Of a stretch of DNA of 32,359 nucleotides, positions 1-7,074 are shown in pieces. Within the stretch, counting starts at the first letter, position 1, and every line of letters begins with the position of its first letter. Below the pieces are notes generated by a model. It did not search any database. It was not told where the DNA came from and was given only the letters and a program-made list of their open reading frames with translations. The DNA comes from DTYU01 sp040757355 (lineage in GTDB: Bacteria; Bacillota; Desulfotomaculia; Desulfotomaculales; Ammonificaceae): NCBI GenBank assembly GCA_040757355.1, contig JBFLWY010000030.1:1-32359 (forward strand), written 5' to 3'. The translations under genes and the position numbers were made by a program.

Positions 1-291
1 CGCGCCTAAGACCGCGCCCAGGACGAGGAGCAGCCGCTTGTCCCGCTGGAAGCCGTTATGGTAGAGTTCGGCGGCGGCGTTAAGCAGCACCTCTTCATGC
101 AGGTACTTGTCCAGCAGCCGGGTGGCCGGCAGGTGCCACCGGGCGACAGCTTCAAGATTACGAATACCGGCCCAAATGATCCCTTTTTGAAGGCAGTCGA
201 TTCCCTGCAGCAGAAAGATGAGGTCCTCGCCGCTGCCGGGCCATTCCTCAATATAGCCCAGCCGGGCAACATCCTTCAGTAATGCGAGCAC
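1..291 (-). CDS. Unidentified helical protein, N-terminal part (runs off left edge)
   Basis: I do not recognise the family. The minus strand stays open for 97 codons from a GTG at 289-291 to the window edge, with coding-like composition: it reads LLKDVARLGYIEEWPGSGED and then a run of amphipathic helices rich in Leu, Ala and Glu. The start is chosen because GGGGTGA lies seven bases upstream of the GTG; the frame is open further upstream, but no other start has a ribosome-binding site. A palindrome (344-363) sits about 50 bases upstream. The same N-terminus, decayed, recurs at 2132-2302, which supports this frame being a real gene. There is no visible signal peptide, membrane segment or metal-binding motif in the part seen. 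Overlapping ORFs in other frames are shadows. Confidence 0.6.
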   Translation of the reverse strand, partial: MLALLKDVARLGYIEEWPGSGEDLIFLLQGIDCLQKGIIWAGIRNLEAVARWHLPATRLLDKYLHEEVLLNAAAELYHNGFQRDKRLLLVLGAVLGA

Positions 292-343
292 TGTTGCTTC
301 ACCCCACCGATAACTAGTCAACACCACCTTTATAGCACAATAA

Positions 344-363
344 CGGGAACTTTGCAGTTCCCG
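344..363. promoter_or_regulatory. 20-bp palindrome CGGGAAC-N6-GTTCCCG, copy 1
   Basis: Perfect inverted repeat with arms CGGGAAC and GTTCCCG and a 6-base centre; flanking bases extend it to TAACGGGAAC/GTTCCCGTTA. It lies about 50 bases upstream of the minus-strand gene at the left edge. There is no T-run, so it is unlikely to be a terminator. Similar 20-bp elements lie at 2349-2368, 9063-9082 and 9160-9179. Confidence 0.6.
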
Positions 364-419
364 TTAGTCTAAGGTGTTATAGTACTTGTAAATATTCGAG
401 TCAAACCATATTTACGGAA

Positions 420-457
420 CGCGGCGAGAAACAAGCAGTGCCCCGTTTATCGCCGCG
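420..457. repeat. 8-bp inverted repeat downstream of vapC
   Basis: Arms CGCGGCGA and TCGCCGCG are separated by 22 bases. The element lies 46 bases beyond the stop of the PIN toxin gene on the minus strand. It may form a transcript-end hairpin, but it lacks a T-run. The rest of 292-502 shows no gene. Confidence 0.4.
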
Positions 458-502
458 CCCCACGGGGTTAAGTGAATACCTACTAATCCTTTACGTGAGA
501 CT

Positions 503-937
503 TCAGTCTTCGATAAACTCTGGAACAACCAGTGTCTGCAGACCGCAATCAGGGAGTGTTTCGCGGATCAGTTCGTAGTGCCGGTCATGGTGTGCCAGTA
601 CACAAGAGTGGACAATGGCAAATGCGGCAATTAGAACGTCAATCAATGGCAGGGTGCGGCCTTGTCGCCTGAGATTAAAAGCCAGGTCGGCCGCTTGATC
701 ATAGAGTTGGTCGCTCGCCGGCAGTTGCGGCAGGGCGTCCAGTTCCCGCTTCAGCGCAGCATAATGCGCTTCGTCTCTGGCCCCGAGCAGAAGTTCGACT
801 TTTACGAGCGGCACCAGGGCTACCTCTTCCCTATCGAGGGCGTTATGCAGCCAGGCAGCCGCCTCGGGGGAACCATCTTTGCGCAGGGCCAGCACCCACG
901 TGGAGGTATCCACGACAAACAATTGCTCACCGCTCAC
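503..937 (-). CDS. vapC: PIN-domain toxin (VapC type)
   Basis: Probable ribonuclease toxin of a type II toxin-antitoxin pair. The PIN fold is recognisable from its spaced acidic residues: VVDTSTW near the N-terminus, KVELLLG in the first third, PLIDVLIAAFA about two thirds along, and AHHDRHY near the end. Full length is about 144 residues, normal for the family. The start is uncertain: a GTG at 937 overlaps the antitoxin's last codons, while a TTG at 922 would give the more typical beginning MFVVDTS and sits behind GGTGAG. Either start overlaps or directly abuts the upstream antitoxin gene, which indicates translational coupling. Known VapC proteins cut tRNA or rRNA; the target here cannot be read from sequence. 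Confidence 0.85.
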   Translation of the reverse strand: MSGEQLFVVDTSTWVLALRKDGSPEAAAWLHNALDREEVALVPLVKVELLLGARDEAHYAALKRELDALPQLPASDQLYDQAADLAFNLRRQGRTLPLIDVLIAAFAIVHSCVLAHHDRHYELIRETLPDCGLQTLVVPEFIED

Positions 938-1130
938 TGCGCCAGGCCTCGACATCCTTCAGTGTAACTGCCAATTCCTCCTTGCCCAGCCTTCCCCGCA
1001 GGCTGGCTACCCGGCGCCGGCGGATAAACTCTTTCAGCGCCATGTTAAGCACTTCGCTCTGCTTTTTGCTCCCCGTAAGCCGCATTGCCTCTTCAAGCGC
1101 CGTCCGGTCGATATTAACTGTAGTGCGCAC
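927..1130 (-). CDS. vapB: Antitoxin of the VapB type (ribbon-helix-helix-like)
   Basis: Small DNA-binding antitoxin paired with the overlapping PIN toxin. The N-terminus RTTVNIDRTALEEAMRLTG and the following SEVLNMAL form the strand-helix-helix pattern of VapB antitoxins that begin MRTTVNID; the charged C-terminal tail is where the toxin would bind. I prefer the GTG at 1130, which lies a suitable distance from GAGG; ATG at 1136 and GTG at 1139 are also possible but sit almost on top of that site. The gene ends inside the toxin reading frame. VapB/VapC complexes normally repress their own promoter, and a good promoter lies just upstream at 1151-1179. Confidence 0.85.
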   Translation of the reverse strand: MRTTVNIDRTALEEAMRLTGSKKQSEVLNMALKEFIRRRRVASLRGRLGKEELAVTLKDVEAWRSER

Positions 1131-1150
1131 CGCCATCACCTCGCGTTCTT

Positions 1151-1179
1151 ATTATATGCTCTTACGAAGCATCAGGCAA
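1151..1179 (-). promoter_or_regulatory. Sigma-A promoter for vapBC
   Basis: On the minus strand, -35 TTGCCT (1174-1179), a 17-base spacer and a perfect -10 TATAAT (1151-1156) stand 20 to 50 bases upstream of the antitoxin start. Confidence 0.65.
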
Positions 1180-1248
1180 GTGCTTTTTTAATGTCAATGT
1201 TGTTGGTTGGATAGAGGCCAGCTACGATTACTTATCTACCCGGCCGTT

Positions 1249-1280
1249 TTAGAGGTTAGAGGCCAGAAGTTAGAGGTTAG
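1249..1280. repeat. Short direct repeat TTAGAGGTTAG
   Basis: Two perfect 11-base copies (1249-1259 and 1270-1280) with 21-base spacing, separated by AGGCCAGAAG; a related AGAGGCCAG occurs at 1213-1221. Nothing else is seen in the gap 1180-1338. Confidence 0.5.
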
Positions 1281-1338
1281 GTCTTTTAGATGAATTCGCA
1301 CAGTGAACTCCTGTATAACGGCAGCACAATCGCGCTCT

Positions 1339-1746
1339 CTATAAAGAGAATCTTTCCACCGGGAGGCGGGTGAAGTCCTTTGTGTCGAAGGTGCAGACCG
1401 GCCGGCCGCCGGCGGAAGCTTTTGCCGCTAAGTAAGCATCGATGAAGTCCACGTTGAGGGCGGCATAGTCCGACAGCGCCTGCAGGATTATCTCCCGTTC
1501 TTCCGGTATCACTCCGTCCGCGGTAGCAAAACTCTCTACGACCTTAGCCACCTCTTCCCGTGAATAACCGTAGAATGAATCCAACACCCAGATCAGTTCC
1601 GCTACTGTAAGTGAAGCGAGGTGCAGATTCACTTCGCCGCGTTCGGCCGCAGCCATTACCCGCGAGGCTTCGGCAAAAAGTTCCTCGTGGTCGCGGAGCA
1701 GGTAGCGGAGGATTACGTTGGCGTCAACCCAAACGTCAACTGCCAT
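1339..1746 (-). CDS. vapC: PIN-domain toxin, second pair
   Basis: A second PIN-domain nuclease, 135 residues, of a different subfamily from the one at 503-937. The expected acidic residues are present: WVDANVILRYLL at the N-terminus, TVAELIW near residue 50, VDFIDAYLAA near residue 100 and CTFDTKDF near the C-terminus. Its ATG lies directly after the stop of the AbrB-type antitoxin gene, so the two are cotranscribed in the usual antitoxin-first order. Probable function is sequence-specific RNA cleavage released when the antitoxin is degraded. It appears intact. Confidence 0.87.
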   Translation of the reverse strand: MAVDVWVDANVILRYLLRDHEELFAEASRVMAAAERGEVNLHLASLTVAELIWVLDSFYGYSREEVAKVVESFATADGVIPEEREIILQALSDYAALNVDFIDAYLAAKASAGGRPVCTFDTKDFTRLPVERFSL

Positions 1747-1749
1747 TTC

Positions 1750-2025
1750 TTAGCTCCGCGCTCGCTTCTCAGCCAAGGCCCGCTTTGTACCTTCCTCTTC
1801 CTGCTCCACCCCAGGAAAGGGGCGCCGGGGTGACAGCACGCCGGCCAGTTCTGATAACCGCCGCTTTTTGCGGACGCGAACAGTAAAGAAGTTGTCGGCA
1901 AGATGGAAGATGAGTTCATCGCCCACCCGGATGCCAAGGGCATCCCGGATCTCCTTCGGCACCTGCACCTGTCCTTTGCCGGTGACGCGGCCGGTACCGG
2001 CTATCCGGCCGGTATCGTTTAACAT
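1750..2025 (-). CDS. AbrB/MazE-type antitoxin (SpoVT-AbrB domain)
   Basis: Antitoxin partner of the adjacent PIN toxin, 91 residues. The swapped-hairpin DNA-binding motif is plain: GRVTGKGQVQVPKEIRDALG followed by VGDELIFHLADN. The C-terminal third (LAGVLSPRRPFPGVEQ and a charged tail) matches the toxin-binding extension usual in AbrB-PIN pairs. The ATG at 2025 is preceded by AGGAAGG, and a promoter lies at 2061-2090. The pair is likely autoregulated through this protein. Confidence 0.87.
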   Translation of the reverse strand: MLNDTGRIAGTGRVTGKGQVQVPKEIRDALGIRVGDELIFHLADNFFTVRVRKKRRLSELAGVLSPRRPFPGVEQEEEGTKRALAEKRARS

Positions 2026-2060
2026 AGCAACCGACCTTCCTCCCTTTTATCCTTTACTTT

Positions 2061-2090
2061 AGTATAAATCATTAATCAGGTTGCTATCAA
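2061..2090 (-). promoter_or_regulatory. Sigma-A promoter for the abrB-PIN pair
   Basis: Minus strand: -35 TTGATA (2085-2090), 18-base spacer, -10 TATACT (2061-2066), 36 bases upstream of the antitoxin start. Confidence 0.6.
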
Positions 2091-2131
2091 TACCTATAAT
2101 AAAATCAAGGACAGAGTGCAAAAACCTTGAC

Positions 2132-2302
2132 TTAATTCCCCGCACCTCCCTCCTCTCTCCACCGTTTTCGGGTGGCGGATACCAGCCCAACGGCGTCTTT
2201 CTGCAAACGGTTACTCCCATAGAAAAGCACGACGAAATCCTCACCTCCGCCCGGCTATTCCTCCAGGCATCCAAGCCGGACGACCTTCAATAGCTCAAGC
2301 AT
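2132..2302 (-). pseudogene. Decayed partial copy of the left-edge gene
   Basis: From ATG 2302, behind a strong GGGGAGGAGATAAA, the minus strand reads MLELLKVVRLGCLEE, then an in-frame TAG, then PGGGEDFVVLF and LQKDAVGL before the frame ends. This aligns almost without gaps to the N-terminus of the gene at 1-291 (LLKDVARLGYIEE, W, PGSGED, LQKGII). The TAG replaces the Trp codon of the other copy, and only about the first 45 codons remain similar. The gene is therefore a broken duplicate that still has an excellent ribosome-binding site and the same palindrome upstream (2349-2368). Confidence 0.65.
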
Positions 2303-2348
2303 TTTATCTCCTCCCCGTGCCGGTAAAACCTCCTGTATAACAGAATAA

Positions 2349-2368
2349 CGGGAACCCTGCGGTTCCCA
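2349..2368. promoter_or_regulatory. 20-bp palindrome, copy 2
   Basis: CGGGAAC-N6-GTTCCCA, one mismatch from perfect; the centre also pairs, giving GGGAACC/GGTTCCC. It stands in the same place relative to the decayed gene copy as copy 1 does to the intact one (about 47 bases upstream). The flanks are also alike (ATAACAGAA before, TAAACACT after), so the unit was duplicated with its upstream region. Confidence 0.6.
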
Positions 2369-2422
2369 TCTAACTAAACACTCTAAACTGAAGCTGATTT
2401 CTCTTTAACGCAACTCCCGTTA

Positions 2423-3160
2423 CTACTCCCGTACGGCAAAGATCCCCTGCGGCCCTGTGTAACCGCATATTCCGACCCGGGGCGAGTTGACCACGAGAAG
2501 GAGATAATCCTCGCCACAGGCATGTTCAGCAGCGCAATCATCACAAAGCCATGCGTTACCTCCTTCACAGACGCACCAGGAACACACCTGTGTGGCAATT
2601 CCCCCGCAAGATAAACAGGTTATCGCAGGAGCATTATTCCTTGCCAAAAGCTGAACCGCCGGAGCGCCCTTTTTACCGCCTTTTCTTTCCGATAGTCGTT
2701 CCGACACAACGGTTAAGACAAGCTCCGTCGGAGTGCCAAAGTCGTACTCGTAATAGCATTTAATCCCGGGCAAAAGCAGACCGCCCACTGCAAAATTCAT
2801 GCTGTTCTCAAAGCCGAATCTGTCAGGTGACGATGAATACCTTTCCTTCTGAATGATAAACGCGCTCAGGTGCCCGCAGCACTCTAACCAGATATCTCTA
2901 AGGAACCGGTCCAGATCCTTAAGCTTTGCTTTAGCCCGCACATCAAGATGCATCCAATACCAAGGCTGATAGCGGCCCTCGACGATAATATGAAGGGTTT
3001 TCTCCAATCCACGAGTACCCGCTGAGTTTTCAGAAACTGATTCTCTGTCACTGAGACACGACTGTAAGTGGCTTGTCATCGCGGTTTTAGAAACGGCGGC
3101 ATTGCAAAGGTAACATTTTCCCTTCGAAGTTGCCCTTTTCCTCCCGGTTTTCCTTGCCAA
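2423..3160 (-). CDS. pRiA4b ORF-3-like protein with zinc-binding ends
   Basis: A 245-residue protein in three parts. Residues about 14-36 form a possible C2HC zinc finger (C16, C19, H31, C35). Residues about 55-155 resemble the plasmid pRiA4b ORF-3 domain, with WYWMHLDVRAKAKLKDLDRF, CGHLSAFII and YYEYDFGTPTELVLTVV as the typical strand-helix pattern. The last 70 residues carry a cluster of cysteines (CLSCGG, CSWCVC, CDDC, HAC) suggesting another zinc-binding unit. The start is TTG at 3160 behind AAGGGGG; no ATG fits better. The molecular role of the family is unknown; its members are frequent in mobile and accessory DNA. The small broken gene at 3178-3429 lies immediately upstream on the same strand. 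Confidence 0.8.
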   Translation of the reverse strand: MARKTGRKRATSKGKCYLCNAAVSKTAMTSHLQSCLSDRESVSENSAGTRGLEKTLHIIVEGRYQPWYWMHLDVRAKAKLKDLDRFLRDIWLECCGHLSAFIIQKERYSSSPDRFGFENSMNFAVGGLLLPGIKCYYEYDFGTPTELVLTVVSERLSERKGGKKGAPAVQLLARNNAPAITCLSCGGIATQVCSWCVCEGGNAWLCDDCAAEHACGEDYLLLVVNSPRVGICGYTGPQGIFAVRE

Positions 3161-3177
3161 TTAAATCCCCCTTACCG

Positions 3178-3429
3178 TTATATCCTGTTATTTTCCCCGT
3201 CTTGCTTTTTCAACACCTTCGCGGCGGCTTTCGCCCGGCGCTCTTCATACATCTCCCGGATCCAAACGTGCACCGGCGCCTTTCAGGGCTGTTTCTTATT
3301 GGGGATGTTTTTTATAAGGCTTCGCGGGTTAAGTCCCATCTCCTTGGCCATCCGCAAAGTTTCAGCATTCAAGCGGCATTTTCGCTTGGCTTCGGCCCAT
3401 TCGGCGTCCCGATTTTTCTTATTCGCCAC
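3178..3429 (-). pseudogene. Small basic conserved protein interrupted by in-frame TGA
   Basis: From GTG 3429, behind AAGGGGGCGG, the minus strand reads ANKKNRDAEWAEAKRKCRLN, then MAKEMGLNPRSLIKNIP, then KKQP, an in-frame TGA at 3283-3285, and continues in the same frame with KAPVHVWIREMYEERR to a TAA at 3178. I recognise this as a widespread small protein of about 75 to 85 residues in which a Trp normally stands where the TGA is. Both halves keep the family pattern, so a single TGG-to-TGA change, or a sequencing error, explains the break. The function is unknown. The sequence is lysine- and arginine-rich, which would suit nucleic-acid contact. Confidence 0.7.
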
Positions 3430-3460
3430 GTTATTCCGCCCCCTTTTTCTAAGCTGTTAA

Positions 3461-3510
3461 CCGGAGATCCGAAACGGCGGGCAGAGCCTGCCCTACTGCG
3501 TTATCTCCGG
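3461..3510. repeat. Nested palindrome between genes
   Basis: Outer arms CCGGAGAT (3461-3468) and ATCTCCGG (3503-3510) are perfect. Inside them, GGGCAG (3479-3484) and CTGCCC (3488-3493) form a second stem with a 3-base loop. It looks like a dispersed structured intergenic repeat; there is no T-run for a terminator. Confidence 0.55.
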
Positions 3511-3529
3511 AACAGCCCGTCATTCCAGC

Positions 3530-3578
3530 GTTGAACGTTGAGCGTTGAACATTGAACGTCGAACCTTGAACGTCGAAC
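3530..3578. repeat. Heptamer tandem array, 7 units of GTTGAAC type
   Basis: Seven consecutive 7-base units: GTTGAAC, GTTGAGC, GTTGAAC, ATTGAAC, GTCGAAC, CTTGAAC, GTCGAAC. The array begins a few bases after the stop of the gene ending at 3583. The same motif in reverse orientation occurs at 21917-22011. Confidence 0.75.
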
Positions 3579-3582
3579 ATCT

Positions 3583-4638
3583 CTATTGCTTGGAATGCGC
3601 CGCACACACCAGTTGCCCCCGGCCGGACGGAATCAGCCGGGGCGCCGCCCTGCCGCACAGAGGACAGGCCGGCGCCTCGATCCTGCCAGCTAAAGGATTA
3701 TAGACCACGGTCTGGTGATAAAGCTCGTTTTTGTGCCGCACCTCTAACTTGGCGTGCAGAAACGGCAGGTGGTAGACGACTAAGTGATCAAGCCGCACCT
3801 CGGCCTCCACTTCATAACGCAGCGCCGCGTCTTTTTGCCGGCGCTGCCTGTCGGCCTCGGCCGCCGACAGTTGCTTTTCCAGGCGGCGGGTTTTCTCCTC
3901 GTCGGCGCCGCTCATCTTCTGCTTTATCTCTTTTGCCACCTCTTCATAATAGCGGGCGATCTTGGCTAATTCCCGGTCTCTGGCGGCCCGGCTCGAGCGC
4001 CGCAGTTCTATAGCTTTCGTCCGGGCCATCCCTTCCACCTCCCGGCAGGCAATCCGATAAAGGACCTCCAGCGGCAGCGCACCGGCGCGCGAGACGCTAT
4101 AGTCCGGTCTTTCTTGCGGCGTAATGTTCCCCCACAGCCGCAGAAAGTCGGGCTGCGGCAGACCGCTGTACCCATCCACCACTACCGGGAATATCTCCTC
4201 GGTCTTCTCAAAGGAACGGTAAGTGGTCCTGAAGAAAAAGGCGTGGAGGGCGTGCTCCGCAGCCCACTGCATTTCAAGTTTGGGAGGCCGGCAGTCCACG
4301 AATTCAACGGCTCTCAGCACCTGCTGCTCCACGTTGGCCAGAGGAGCGGGAACGCCGCCCGGCCGGTAGAGCCTGATACACCGCCCGTAAGCGGCGGCCA
4401 GCCGGACCATCGCGTCCAGCAAATGGCTGCCGTGGGTGATGAAGACGCTGCCGGGGGTCTCCTGGGCCACTTCGTAGTCAAACGCCAGTACCAGGTGGTC
4501 TTGGTTGAAATGCCGGGCCAATTCATCCGGTAGCAGCACTTCTATCAACGCGTAGCCGGCTTTCTCGACTACGGCTCCGGCGCGTTCGAGAAAAGCCGCC
4601 GCAAACTCTTCCAGGCTGAAGGTTTCCCAGTCATTCAT
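3583..4638 (-). CDS. Coiled-coil / zinc-ribbon protein coupled to SNF2 helicase (YqhG-like?)
   Basis: A 351-residue protein of unknown biochemical role. The N-terminal 120 residues look globular, with FITHGSHLLDAM and CIRLYRP. Residues about 225-290 are highly charged and heptad-like (a probable coiled coil). The C-terminus has a zinc-ribbon-like CPLCGRAAP...CAAH. Its ATG overlaps the end of the SNF2 helicase gene by 8 bases, so the two are translationally coupled and probably act together. The layout resembles the Bacillus yqhG/yqhH neighbours, where an SNF2 helicase sits beside an uncharacterised protein; I propose this relationship only tentatively from N-terminal pattern and context. Confidence 0.72.
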   Translation of the reverse strand: MNDWETFSLEEFAAAFLERAGAVVEKAGYALIEVLLPDELARHFNQDHLVLAFDYEVAQETPGSVFITHGSHLLDAMVRLAAAYGRCIRLYRPGGVPAPLANVEQQVLRAVEFVDCRPPKLEMQWAAEHALHAFFFRTTYRSFEKTEEIFPVVVDGYSGLPQPDFLRLWGNITPQERPDYSVSRAGALPLEVLYRIACREVEGMARTKAIELRRSSRAARDRELAKIARYYEEVAKEIKQKMSGADEEKTRRLEKQLSAAEADRQRRQKDAALRYEVEAEVRLDHLVVYHLPFLHAKLEVRHKNELYHQTVVYNPLAGRIEAPACPLCGRAAPRLIPSGRGQLVCAAHSKQ

Positions 4639-7066
4639 CCGCCGGGATCAGCTCCCCTAACAGGCGGTCGTCGATCTCTTTTACGGCAAGGTAGTGCTCC
4701 TTCGCCGCCGCCAGTTTGCGCCCCAGTTCTTCCATGCCGGCTTCAACCTCTTCCTCATCCGCCGCCCGGCTCCAGACATCCATAACGATATCCTCGAAAC
4801 TGCGTTTTTCTTTTAGGTTTCCGAGGATCATATCCAATTCGCCGACCACCAACTGGAACATGTTTATCTTAGCGTCGAGCAGCTCTAAAATATAGGCTTC
4901 TACGGTCTTCGCCGCCGAAAGGTTATAGATGTAAACGTCCTTAGTCTGCCCCAGGCGGTGGATGCGGCCGATGCGCTGCTCGATGCGCATTGGGTTCCAC
5001 GGGAGGTCGTAGTTGATCATCACGTTGCAAAAGTGCAGGTTCCGGCCTTCGCTCCCCGTTTCGGTGGAGACCAGCACCTTAGCTTCCCCGGCAAAAAGTC
5101 GCAGCTCCTCCTCTTTCTGCTGCCTGTTCATACCGCCGTGAAGCTCGGCGACGCTCAGGCCGTGCGCCCGCAGCCGTTCTACAAGGAAAGACTGGGTCTG
5201 CATAAACCCGGTAAAAACGATCACCTTCTCGGGAATTCCGGCGAGAAGCGCGAGCAGCGCCTCGGCCTTTTTGCGCCCCGTGACCGCCCGTGCCTGTTCG
5301 GCGAGGGCGTGGAACAGCCGCCTTTGGGGCGCGGGATGGTTGGGATTGGCGGACATTTTCTCCAAAGTCGGGATCACCGCTTCGATGCTGCTGCCGACTT
5401 CCCGCTGCAGGGTTTTGAGGGTGAACCGGCCCGCGCTGCCGGCGCTTTCTCCTTCGCCGGAGAAATAGTGCTCCCGCACAAAAGCGGTCAGGCGCCGGTA
5501 GAAAGCCATCTCGTCCGGGGAGAGCGTAACCTCGATCACCTCCGCCCGGCGGCGGCTGGTGATCACCCCCGTCTGGCTGCGGCGGTTGCGCACCATGACC
5601 TCCTGCACCAGTTGCCTCAAAGCCTCGGTGTTTTTGGGTTTCAGCGGGTCGCCGCGGGTGATGTACTTCCTTTTGAAGGAAGAAGCCGTCTCTAATTGTC
5701 CCGGCTGGAGCAGGGTGATGAGGTTGAACAGCTCCTCAAGGTTGTTTTCCACCGGGGTGGCGGTGAGCAGCAGGATGTACTTTTTCTTCAAGAGGCCGAC
5801 CAGTTGGTAGGCCTGGGTAAGATGGTTCTTCAGGTGGTGTGCCTCGTCCACGATGACCAGATCGTAGGAGGATTCTAACACCTGCTTGCGGTGGGGCTCC
5901 CGCTTGGCGGTATCGAGGGAGGCGATTATCCGGTCGAACTCGGCCCAGGGGTTCGCGGCGGCCTTAAACGCGGGAGCGTCGTAGGCAACGAAATCGAGGT
6001 TGAACTTGCTCTGCAGTTCCTGCTGCCACTGTTCGACGAGGGACGGCGGAACCAGTATGAGCACCCGCCTGACCAGGCCGCGCAGCATATACTCCAGCAT
6101 CACCAGGCAGGCCTCGATGGTCTTGCCGAGACCCACCTCGTCGCAGAGCAGCGCGCGGCCGCGCAAGTTCTTCAAGACGTGCCGCACCGTGGCCAACTGG
6201 TAATCCAGCGGTTCTACGTTGTGTGCCGCTGCCAAAGACAGCAGCCTGTCGAAACCCGGACTGAAAGAAAGGAGTAACGCCTGCCGGTGCAGGAAGAGGT
6301 CCTGAAGAGGCGTGATCTGCTTTCTGTCAATCGTAGCTGCGGACGCCAAGAGAGCCGCATCTTCTTCCGGGAAAAAAGTGATTTTTACGGGCGCCTCAGC
6401 CGCAGGGGAGGGCGGTGAAGGCGGCGCCGCTGCCGCTCTCGCAATTCCGGCATCGGCCTTCTCGCCCGTTACCGGCTTTGAAAACGGTGTTGCCGGTTTT
6501 GAAGGCGGCGTTGCCGTTGCTTTTTTTGCTGCCGCTGTTTTCTTCGCGACTGGGGCATCAGGCTTTCTATCCGCCGCTATTCTCGGAGAAGGCGGCGTTA
6601 TTAAAGGCGGCGGCGCTGCGGGCGTTTTACTGACGTGCTTTGCTTTCTTTGGCACCGCTGCGCTCTTTTGCCGGGACTTCTCTGCTGGGCGTTTCGTGGT
6701 TTCCTTGAGACTCCCGGCCGGAGCACCGGTGGCCTCAGTCCGCAGCAAGAGGCGGGCCGACTTGGGGGATTCCTCAACTACCGCCTCAGGCGGCGTTCTT
6801 TGCGGTGCCGCCTCGCCCTCAGGGGATACGGGAAAAAGGCTCAACTGCTCTACACTTCTTCTTGTCCCGCGGCTTTTGTAAGGCTCAACCAGAAAAAAGC
6901 GCTCGTCCGTCTCCCTTATACGGAACGCATGGGTGATCCCCGTGGCGGAGAAAAACCTCTTAAGATCCGGTGACCTAAGGTAACCCATGCGGGAATCCAC
7001 CCGGCATAATACATACTCCCGACGCTTGTTATACAGGAGCACTCTCAGGCCGGCATACGGGAGCAT
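4631..7066 (-). CDS. SNF2-family DEAH helicase/translocase
   Basis: An 811-residue Swi2/Snf2-type double-stranded-DNA translocase, closest in layout to RapA/YqhH-like bacterial members. Motif I (Walker A) GLGKT is at 312-316, motif II DEAHH at 407-411, motif III TATP at 435-438; the C-terminal lobe has TETGSEGRN at 668-676 and the arginine-finger motif QRIGRIHRLGQ at 697-707. A small N-terminal domain (1-70) is joined to the motor by a roughly 150-residue linker rich in Ala, Pro, Lys and Thr. All key ATPase residues are present, so it should be active. The ATG at 7066 has only a weak ribosome-binding site; a 57-codon ORF ends 8 bases upstream and may couple to it. No nuclease or methylase domain is fused. 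Confidence 0.88.
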   Translation of the reverse strand: MLPYAGLRVLLYNKRREYVLCRVDSRMGYLRSPDLKRFFSATGITHAFRIRETDERFFLVEPYKSRGTRRSVEQLSLFPVSPEGEAAPQRTPPEAVVEESPKSARLLLRTEATGAPAGSLKETTKRPAEKSRQKSAAVPKKAKHVSKTPAAPPPLITPPSPRIAADRKPDAPVAKKTAAAKKATATPPSKPATPFSKPVTGEKADAGIARAAAAPPSPPSPAAEAPVKITFFPEEDAALLASAATIDRKQITPLQDLFLHRQALLLSFSPGFDRLLSLAAAHNVEPLDYQLATVRHVLKNLRGRALLCDEVGLGKTIEACLVMLEYMLRGLVRRVLILVPPSLVEQWQQELQSKFNLDFVAYDAPAFKAAANPWAEFDRIIASLDTAKREPHRKQVLESSYDLVIVDEAHHLKNHLTQAYQLVGLLKKKYILLLTATPVENNLEELFNLITLLQPGQLETASSFKRKYITRGDPLKPKNTEALRQLVQEVMVRNRRSQTGVITSRRRAEVIEVTLSPDEMAFYRRLTAFVREHYFSGEGESAGSAGRFTLKTLQREVGSSIEAVIPTLEKMSANPNHPAPQRRLFHALAEQARAVTGRKKAEALLALLAGIPEKVIVFTGFMQTQSFLVERLRAHGLSVAELHGGMNRQQKEEELRLFAGEAKVLVSTETGSEGRNLHFCNVMINYDLPWNPMRIEQRIGRIHRLGQTKDVYIYNLSAAKTVEAYILELLDAKINMFQLVVGELDMILGNLKEKRSFEDIVMDVWSRAADEEEVEAGMEELGRKLAAAKEHYLAVKEIDDRLLGELIPADE

Positions 7067-7074
7067 CAGGTTCT

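Noticed and set aside
1..282. The two other ORFs at the left edge (minus frame from 272 and plus frame 58-282)
   Set aside because: The frame starting at 291 on the minus strand has far more protein-like composition and is supported by the decayed copy at 2132-2302.
3283..3285. TGA read as Trp or selenocysteine
   Set aside because: Other genes here use TGA as a normal stop (SNF2 helicase, vapB, PPC gene), and no SECIS-like hairpin is evident after this TGA; mutation or error is simpler.
4958..5695. Plus-strand ORF of 245 codons opposite the SNF2 gene
   Set aside because: Antisense shadow of a clearly real helicase; no domain, no ribosome-binding site.
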